This document shows, piece by piece, positions 58,607 to 64,000 of a stretch of DNA of 64,000 nucleotides. The DNA comes from Candidatus Tokpelaia sp. JSC189 (GTDB taxonomy: Bacteria > Pseudomonadota > Alphaproteobacteria > Rhizobiales > Rhizobiaceae): positions 27,501 to 91,500 of the forward strand of contig QENA01000023.1 in NCBI GenBank assembly GCA_003331045.1, given 5' to 3'. Every line of letters begins with the position of its first letter. Position 1 is the first letter of the stretch. The position numbers were made by a program, and so were the translations under genes. The notes beneath the pieces were generated by a model, which made no database searches, was not told where the DNA came from, and saw only the letters and a program-made list of their open reading frames with translations.

Positions 58607-61033
58607 ATGCAGGAAAGTGCTGAGAAGATTTTTGTAATGGAGAATGGGCTTTATGCCGTTTTGCCGCTACGTGATATTGTCGTTTTCCCGCATATGATTG
58701 TGCCGCTGTTCGTTGGCCGTGACAAGTCCATTCGCGCGCTGGAAGAAGCAATGCAGGAAAACAAGCAGATACTGCTTGTCACACAGAAAAATGCGACGGA
58801 TGATGATCCCGAGCCTGAAGATATTTACAATGTTGGCACATTTGCTGGTATCTTGCAGCTTTTAAAGCTGCCAGATGGTACGGTTAAAGTGCTGGTTGAA
58901 GGTATCGCTAGGGCCGGGCTTGTGCAGTTTATTGACAGGGATGTTTTTCTTCAGGCTGATGCCAAGGTTTTACATGAAATTATTGACGATCCGCTGGAAA
59001 TGAAGGCACTTGCTCGTTCTGTGATTGCCGATTTTGAAAAATATGTAAAACTTAACAAAAAGATTTCACCGGAGATTATCAGCGCTGTCAGCCAGATTGA
59101 AAACCCATCCAAGCTTGCCGATACGATTGCATCACATCTAACAATCAAGCTATCGGAAAAACAAGAAATGCTAGCTTTGCTTTCCATCCATGCACGATTG
59201 GAAAAAGCCCTGACCTTCATGGAATCAGAAATTTCTGTCCTGCAGCTTGAAAAGCGTATCCGCTCACGCGTAAAACGACAGATGGAAAAGACGCAGCGCG
59301 AATATTATTTGAATGAGCAGATGAAGGCGATCCAGAGAGAGCTTGGGGAAGGTGAGGATGGCCGTGATGAAGTTTCTGAACTGGAGGAAATCGTTAAGAC
59401 AACCAAGCTGACCAAAGAGGCACGTGAGAAAGCGTTGTCCGAGATCAAGAAATTGCGTTCCATGTCACCAATGTCTGCGGAAGCGACCGTTGTGCGCAAT
59501 TACCTTGACTGGTTGCTGAGTATTCCGTGGAATAAAAAATCCAAGATCAAAAAAGATCTTGGATTTGCGGAGAAAGTTCTGAATGAAGAACACTTCGGTT
59601 TGGATAAGCTCAAGGAGCGTATCATTGAATACCTGGCTGTGCAGAGTCGTACTGCGAAGATCAAGGGACCGATTCTATGCCTTGTCGGACCTCCTGGTGT
59701 TGGCAAGACCTCATTGGCGCGCTCCATTGCCAAAGCGACGGGCCGTGAATATGTCCGTATATCACTGGGTGGTGTGCGTGATGAATCTGAGATTCGTGGC
59801 CACCGGCGTACTTACATTGGCTCCATGCCGGGCAAAATTGTGCAGTCAATGAAAAAAGCTAAGAAATCAAATCCGCTTTTCCTTCTTGATGAGATTGATA
59901 AGATGGGACAGGATTTCCGTGGCGATCCTTCTTCAGCATTGCTTGAAGTGCTTGATCCAGAACAGAACTCAACTTTCATGGATCATTATTTAGAGATTGA
60001 ATATAATCTATCCGATGTCATGTTCGTGACAACGGCCAATACGCTGAATATTCCAGGTCCTTTGCTAGACCGTATGGAGATCATCCGCATTGCCGGTTAT
60101 ACGGAAGATGAAAAACTTGAGATTCTCATACAGCATCTTTTGCCTAAGGCAATCAGCGAACATGCTTTGCAGCCTGAGGAGTTTTCAGTTGATAGGGAAG
60201 CGATTCGCGCGATTATACAGGATTATACGCGTGAAGCAGGTGTTCGTAACCTTGAGCGTGAATTGATGAAACTTGCACGTAAAGCTGTTACGGCGATTAT
60301 CAAGAAAGGTAAGCAGCATCTGGTTCATATCACACGTAAGAATATTACCGATTATCTGGGTGTTAAACGTTACCGTTTCGGTCAGATTGAAGGAGAAGAC
60401 CAGATCGGTATTGTGACCGGGCTTGCATGGACAGAGGTTGGCGGCGAGCTTCTTACCATTGAAGGTGTCATGATGATTGGAAAAGGTCGAATGACCGTGA
60501 CGGGAAACCTGCGTGATGTTATGAAAGAATCCATTTCAGCAGCAGCTTCTTACGTGCGTTCGCGTGCTGTAGATTTTGGTATTGAACCGCCGTTTTTCGA
60601 CAGGCGCGATATCCACGTGCACGTACCGGAAGGTGCAACGCCAAAGGATGGGCCTTCGGCAGGGATTGCGATGATGACGGCGATTGTATCAGTCATGACT
60701 GGTATCCCAGTTTGCAGGGAGATTGCTATGACAGGTGAGATCACCTTGCGTGGCCGGGTTTTACCAATTGGTGGCTTGAAGGAAAAGCTTCTGGCAGCTC
60801 TTCGGGGTGGTATCAAAAAAGTTCTTATTCCTGAAGAAAATGCCAAGGATTTACTGGAAATTCCAGATAATGTAAAAAACAATCTGGAAATTGTTCCTGT
60901 TTCCCACGCTATAGAAGTTCTGCAAAATGCACTCATCCGTAAGCCAGAAGCAATTAACTGGAAAGAATCCTCTTTTTTGGAACCAGTTTTGACAAATGAG
61001 GATGATGTATCAAACCAGTCCATAGCCCACTGA
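58607..61033 (+). CDS. lon: ATP-dependent protease Lon
   Basis: An 808-residue AAA+ protease degrading misfolded and regulatory proteins. The N-terminal substrate domain begins L-P-L-R-D-I-V-V-F-P. Walker A is G-P-P-G-V-G-K-T-S at about residue 362, Walker B F-L-L-D-E-I-D-K. The proteolytic dyad is the serine of P-K-D-G-P-S-A-G-I and the lysine of G-L-K-E-K-L-L-A-A. Full length for LonA. It precedes hupB, the common alphaproteobacterial order clpP-clpX-lon-hupB. Confidence 0.97.
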   Translation: MQESAEKIFVMENGLYAVLPLRDIVVFPHMIVPLFVGRDKSIRALEEAMQENKQILLVTQKNATDDDPEPEDIYNVGTFAGILQLLKLPDGTVKVLVEGIARAGLVQFIDRDVFLQADAKVLHEIIDDPLEMKALARSVIADFEKYVKLNKKISPEIISAVSQIENPSKLADTIASHLTIKLSEKQEMLALLSIHARLEKALTFMESEISVLQLEKRIRSRVKRQMEKTQREYYLNEQMKAIQRELGEGEDGRDEVSELEEIVKTTKLTKEAREKALSEIKKLRSMSPMSAEATVVRNYLDWLLSIPWNKKSKIKKDLGFAEKVLNEEHFGLDKLKERIIEYLAVQSRTAKIKGPILCLVGPPGVGKTSLARSIAKATGREYVRISLGGVRDESEIRGHRRTYIGSMPGKIVQSMKKAKKSNPLFLLDEIDKMGQDFRGDPSSALLEVLDPEQNSTFMDHYLEIEYNLSDVMFVTTANTLNIPGPLLDRMEIIRIAGYTEDEKLEILIQHLLPKAISEHALQPEEFSVDREAIRAIIQDYTREAGVRNLERELMKLARKAVTAIIKKGKQHLVHITRKNITDYLGVKRYRFGQIEGEDQIGIVTGLAWTEVGGELLTIEGVMMIGKGRMTVTGNLRDVMKESISAAASYVRSRAVDFGIEPPFFDRRDIHVHVPEGATPKDGPSAGIAMMTAIVSVMTGIPVCREIAMTGEITLRGRVLPIGGLKEKLLAALRGGIKKVLIPEENAKDLLEIPDNVKNNLEIVPVSHAIEVLQNALIRKPEAINWKESSFLEPVLTNEDDVSNQSIAH

Positions 61034-61052
61034 TTTTCAATATAATTTCAAT

Positions 61053-61089
61053 AAAAACAGAGAATGAAAGCATCGGTTTCCTGTTTTTT
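61053..61089 (+). terminator. Possible intrinsic terminator after lon
   Basis: AAAAACAG at 61053-61060 can pair with CTGTTTTT at 61081-61088, followed by further Ts. The stem is AT-rich and the loop is about 20 bases, so the structure is weak. Confidence 0.35.
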
Positions 61090-61262
61090 AGGTGCTAATA
61101 AATTATAATTATATCGAAATTATCGTGCAAAATTGTATTAAACACTGCAAAATGAATATTTTCCGGCTTTTTTAGGTTTTTGTTTGTTTAATTTTTGAAT
61201 AAATTTAAAACCTGATCACTATAAGTTAAGTGTTGGGTCAAGACAAAGAAAGGAAATACCTA

Positions 61263-61541
61263 ATGAATAAAAATGAACTGATTAGCTCGGTTGCTGAGAG
61301 GGCTGGCCTTTCTAAAGTCCAGGCAGCGGAAGCTGTAGATGCCTTCATCTCTTCTATTATAAGCACTCTTACTAAAGGTGATGATGTGCGTATTCCAGGT
61401 TTTGGATCTTTTGAGGTTTCACACCGTAAAGCAACAAAGGGTCGCAATCCTTCAACAGGTGCAGAGATTCAGATTCCTTCCCGTAATGTGCCAAAATTCA
61501 GTGCTGGAAAGTCACTGAAAGAAGCTATTAACGGGAAGTGA
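61263..61541 (+). CDS. hupB: DNA-binding protein HU
   Basis: A 92-residue histone-like nucleoid protein that bends DNA as a dimer. It begins M-N-K-N-E-L-I-S-S-V-A; the signature G-F-G-S-F-E-V-S-H-R-K-A-T-K-G-R-N-P with T-G is complete, and it ends in K-F-S-A-G-K-S-L-K-E-A-I-N. ATG 61263 is preferred, since AAGAAAGGAAA lies just upstream; the longer open frame from 61230 is not needed. It follows lon by about 230 bases. Confidence 0.97.
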   Translation: MNKNELISSVAERAGLSKVQAAEAVDAFISSIISTLTKGDDVRIPGFGSFEVSHRKATKGRNPSTGAEIQIPSRNVPKFSAGKSLKEAINGK

Positions 61542-61560
61542 ATATATTTTCCGGGATAAA

Positions 61561-61588
61561 AATAACCGCTGCTGAGACGGCGGTTATT
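61561..61588 (+). terminator. Hairpin after hupB, probable terminator
   Basis: AATAACCGC (61561-61569) pairs perfectly with GCGGTTATT (61580-61588) around a ten-base loop, 20 bases after the hupB stop. No long T-run follows, so it may act as a transcript-stabilising hairpin or a weak terminator. Confidence 0.5.
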
Positions 61589-62538
61589 CCATGTTAAAAG
61601 GCTATGCTTTACGTTTTTTCATGTATTCAGACATATTAAGACGCAGGGGGGGTATCTATCCAGCAAGGATCCGATTTTTGCTTGGAAGCTCTATCTTGCC
61701 AGCCTCTATGCCGGAAAAAGATAATTACTAATCGGGTTTTCAATTCACAAAAATCGGTGCTTATAGGTTTTATTGTAGTTGTGAATGTATCATTGCCTTG
61801 TCCTATCCGTAAATAATTCACTTCGTATACAGGTTAGCCAAAGCCTATCTGATTGTCGTATGATATGGATGATCATGGAAAAATAGTCGCTTTAATCTCT
61901 TTTAGAGCAATTACATTAATAGTTTTATGAGGTAATTTTCAATATACTATATAGCAGGCGGAAAAACTTAATAGAAATTTTCTTTGCCTCATTGGTATAA
62001 AATTTATATAGAAGGCTTTAATATAGGGGTTCAGGCCTTTAATAATTTCAATTACATCGATAATTTTGGTTTATTGACATTGTTTTTCTGAAAACGGCGG
62101 ACATAGAAATTTTAGTCTTTTTTAAAAATCTGTCGGTATTTATACGCGGCCTGTATGAATAATGGCTCGATGCAATATTGCCTGCGCGATAAGACTGTTT
62201 GCATCTTCCTTAGTATCAAGGCAAGAAGAAGATGTTGGAGCACGGTGACCTTTGTATGAACGCGACTATTATAGTTTATATTTTCTAAGGTTACCCCACC
62301 TTGTTGATTGCGCATCGTAACATTTTGATTAAGCTTTCACTGATTTGTACGCTGGATACAGTAATTATGGTTAAGTTTGGCTTTTTTATTTGAATAAAAT
62401 AAATTGGTAATCTAATTATCTTAGTCTGTGCATCTGATATTAGTTGGCAACGCGGTTAAATCAGAGTCGCACATGGTTTTATGAATTCGCCTTTAATATC
62501 AGAGGATAATGTGCATACTTGATATCTAGTAGGTTATA
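61589..62538. other. Long intergenic region between hupB and the carboxypeptidase gene
   Basis: About 0.95 kb of AT-rich DNA with stops in all frames. In relatives tRNA genes and the nuo operon often follow hupB; I see no tRNA T-loop or nuo remnant. Minus-strand frames of about 60 codons (61636-61821, 62112-62315) have no family resemblance. Confidence 0.5.
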
Positions 62539-63930
62539 ATGTTTTTTAGAAAAATTCTTTATGCCCTCACAATTATAATCTATTCGGTTTCTGTTGCGTA
62601 TCCAATGTCTAAAGGCGATTCTATTGATAAATATGCCGCCATTGTCATGGATGCCAATACCGGTAGAACGCTTTATCAGAAGAACTCTAATGCCAAACGT
62701 TATCCTGCATCGCTGACAAAAATGATGACTCTTTACATGTTTTTTGAGGCCTTGCAGACGGGGCGTATATTCCGTAATACGCTAATTCCTATTTCAGCTT
62801 ATGCTGCTTCACGTCCTCCTACAAGGCTTGGTTTTAATCCCGGACAAACAATTGCTGCCGAAACGGCAGCTAAGGCGCTAATTGCTAAATCAGCCAATGA
62901 TGTTGCTGCTGCAATCGGCGAATATCTTGGGGGTTCGGAAAAAAATTTTGCCCGCATGATGACAAAAAAAGCCCGCAGGCTCGGCATGATGAATACTAAT
63001 TTCATAAATGCCTCAGGGCTGCCTGATCCGCAAAATTATTCTACTGCACGGGATATAGCCATTCTTTCCTTGGCGTTGCGGAAGCATTTCCCCCATCAGT
63101 ATCGGTTATTTAATACGACACAGTTCAAATTTCATAATAAGATTATTGCCGGTCATAACAAATTGATAAAATCCATGGATGGTGTTGATGGGATTAAAAC
63201 CGGCTATACTCGTATGTCCGGTTTTAATTTGGCCAGTTCTAGGCGCCAAGGGGAAAAAAGCATTGTCGCGGTTGTAATGGGCGGTAAGAGCGCTTTTTCG
63301 CGTGATGCGCATATGGCAGCTCTTCTTGAGCATTATATGGTGCAGGCCAGTGATGTAAAAACACTTGTTGCCAGCCGTATGCCTGCATTTGGTAAAGTCG
63401 AGCATATGCCAATACCGATACCGGTGGCCAAAGCCCCTCTCCTTCTTACTGAAGAAATTGTTGCTATTCCTCTCGCAAAAAATATGATTAGTGACCATGA
63501 GCATGATTCAGCACTCCTGACAGCGCTTACAAGCGAAAGGGCTGTGCCTTCTGCAGCGGCTGATGCGATAAATGAAATTATCATAAAAAATCCGCCGATT
63601 CCTACCTATAAGGCAAAAAATAGTGTTCATTCAGCCATTATGCCCTCTATTGAGATGGTGCCAATCTTTGTCGAGAATGAAAAAAAAAGGTGGGTTATTC
63701 AAATTGCTTCTCTACCGACACAAAGCGAGGCTGATCGAATCCTTGACAAGGCTTCAGGCAGCGTGCGGGCTGTACTGGCAAATGCAGAGTCCTATACGCA
63801 GTATTTTAAACAAGGAGAGGCTCATTATTATCGAGCGCGTTTCAGCGGATTTCCATCAAAGCAGGCAGCTTGGAATGCTTGTTCTCAACTCAAAAAAGTA
63901 CGTTTTAGTTGTTATGCCCTGAAAGAGTAG
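62539..63930 (+). CDS. D-alanyl-D-alanine carboxypeptidase (S11) with C-terminal SPOR domain
   Basis: A 463-residue periplasmic penicillin-binding protein of the DacA/DacC/DacD class that trims peptidoglycan pentapeptides. A signal peptide (residues 1-22) precedes the penicillin-binding motifs S-L-T-K (about residue 58), S-A-N (about 117) and K-T-G in D-G-I-K-T-G-Y (about 222). The last 80 or so residues form a SPOR domain (W-V-I-Q-I-A-S-L-P-T-Q-S-E-A...Y-Y-R-A-R-F-S-G-F), which targets septal peptidoglycan stripped of stem peptides. This architecture is typical of Rhizobiales. AT-rich spacer upstream; start ATG 62539. Confidence 0.94.
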   Translation: MFFRKILYALTIIIYSVSVAYPMSKGDSIDKYAAIVMDANTGRTLYQKNSNAKRYPASLTKMMTLYMFFEALQTGRIFRNTLIPISAYAASRPPTRLGFNPGQTIAAETAAKALIAKSANDVAAAIGEYLGGSEKNFARMMTKKARRLGMMNTNFINASGLPDPQNYSTARDIAILSLALRKHFPHQYRLFNTTQFKFHNKIIAGHNKLIKSMDGVDGIKTGYTRMSGFNLASSRRQGEKSIVAVVMGGKSAFSRDAHMAALLEHYMVQASDVKTLVASRMPAFGKVEHMPIPIPVAKAPLLLTEEIVAIPLAKNMISDHEHDSALLTALTSERAVPSAAADAINEIIIKNPPIPTYKAKNSVHSAIMPSIEMVPIFVENEKKRWVIQIASLPTQSEADRILDKASGSVRAVLANAESYTQYFKQGEAHYYRARFSGFPSKQAAWNACSQLKKVRFSCYALKE

Positions 63931-64000
63931 AAGTAGTAAGAATCCTTAATTATCTGTAATTTAAGACAAAATGTTCGTGCAGCAGCCTATTCTGCATGAG

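Noticed and set aside
59305..59733. Minus-strand frames opposite lon
   Set aside because: Antisense shadows of an intact gene.
61590..62530. Possible tRNA genes after hupB, expected from relatives
   Set aside because: No GGTTCRAATCC-type T-loop or cloverleaf could be found in the stretch.

Overview
The window looks like chromosome of an alphaproteobacterium of the Rhizobiales (Hyphomicrobiales), closest in flavour to the Brucella/Bartonella side. The evidence is an rRNA operon ending 5S-tRNA-fMet, the cluster obgE-proB-proA-nadD-(rsfS)-rlmH-envC-ctpA-rppH, an Omp10-type lipoprotein, the Rrf2 iron regulator RirA, a fused ispDF, the NtrX-TrkA pair and the ATP synthase F0 order I-a-c-b'-b. The DNA is moderately AT-rich. 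Long intergenic stretches and many recognisable gene relics in expected neighbourhoods point to a genome being reduced, probably in a host-associated lineage. The species cannot be named from the sequence alone.

Layout. 1-1833: 3' part of 23S rRNA, 5S rRNA, tRNA-fMet. 2.7-7 kb: GNAT acetyltransferase, then rpmH-rnpA-yidC-engB. 7.2-10.9 kb: sulfite-reduction operon (cysG with a truncated methyltransferase half, DUF2849, cysI, DUF934). 11.35-15.03 kb: metH broken by about five frame changes. 15.1-23.8 kb: obgE-proBA-nadD-rlmH-envC-ctpA-rppH, with rsfS decayed. 24.8-25.4 kb: yggT and a DUF167 gene. 25.4-29.5 kb (minus): ppa, typA, mgtE. 29.8-33.2 kb: M3 peptidase, DUF1737 protein, IS5-like relic, leuD. 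34.5-36.5 kb: galU, kdsD. 37-38.5 kb (minus): hemH, omp10. 39.0-39.7 kb: relic of a sigma-54 activator. 39.9-43.3 kb: etfB-etfA-ETF:ubiquinone oxidoreductase. 44.4 kb: ClpP paralogue. 45.2-47.9 kb (minus): atpI-atpB-atpE-atpF'-atpF. 48.2-50 kb (minus): cinA relic, ispDF, rirA. 50.7-54.9 kb: ntrY relic, intact ntrX, trkA. 55.0 kb: sugar transferase. 56-61.5 kb: clpP-clpX-lon-hupB. 62.5-63.9 kb: D,D-carboxypeptidase with a SPOR domain.

Functionally the intact genes are core housekeeping: ribosome, RNA and membrane-protein biogenesis, ATP synthesis, proteolysis, envelope, proline, NAD, leucine, heme and isoprenoid synthesis, and sulfite reduction. What has been lost is mainly regulation and accessory metabolism: the NtrY sensor, another sigma-54 activator, cobalamin-dependent methionine synthase, the ribosome silencing factor, CinA and a heavy-metal P-type ATPase.

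I found no CRISPR array, prophage, intact insertion sequence or clearly novel multigene system. The most interesting material is the set of relics, an orphan NtrX, a siroheme synthase lacking most of its methyltransferase domain, and an ispDF whose conserved N-terminus has no ordinary start codon. Family calls come from recognising motifs by eye; no database search was run.
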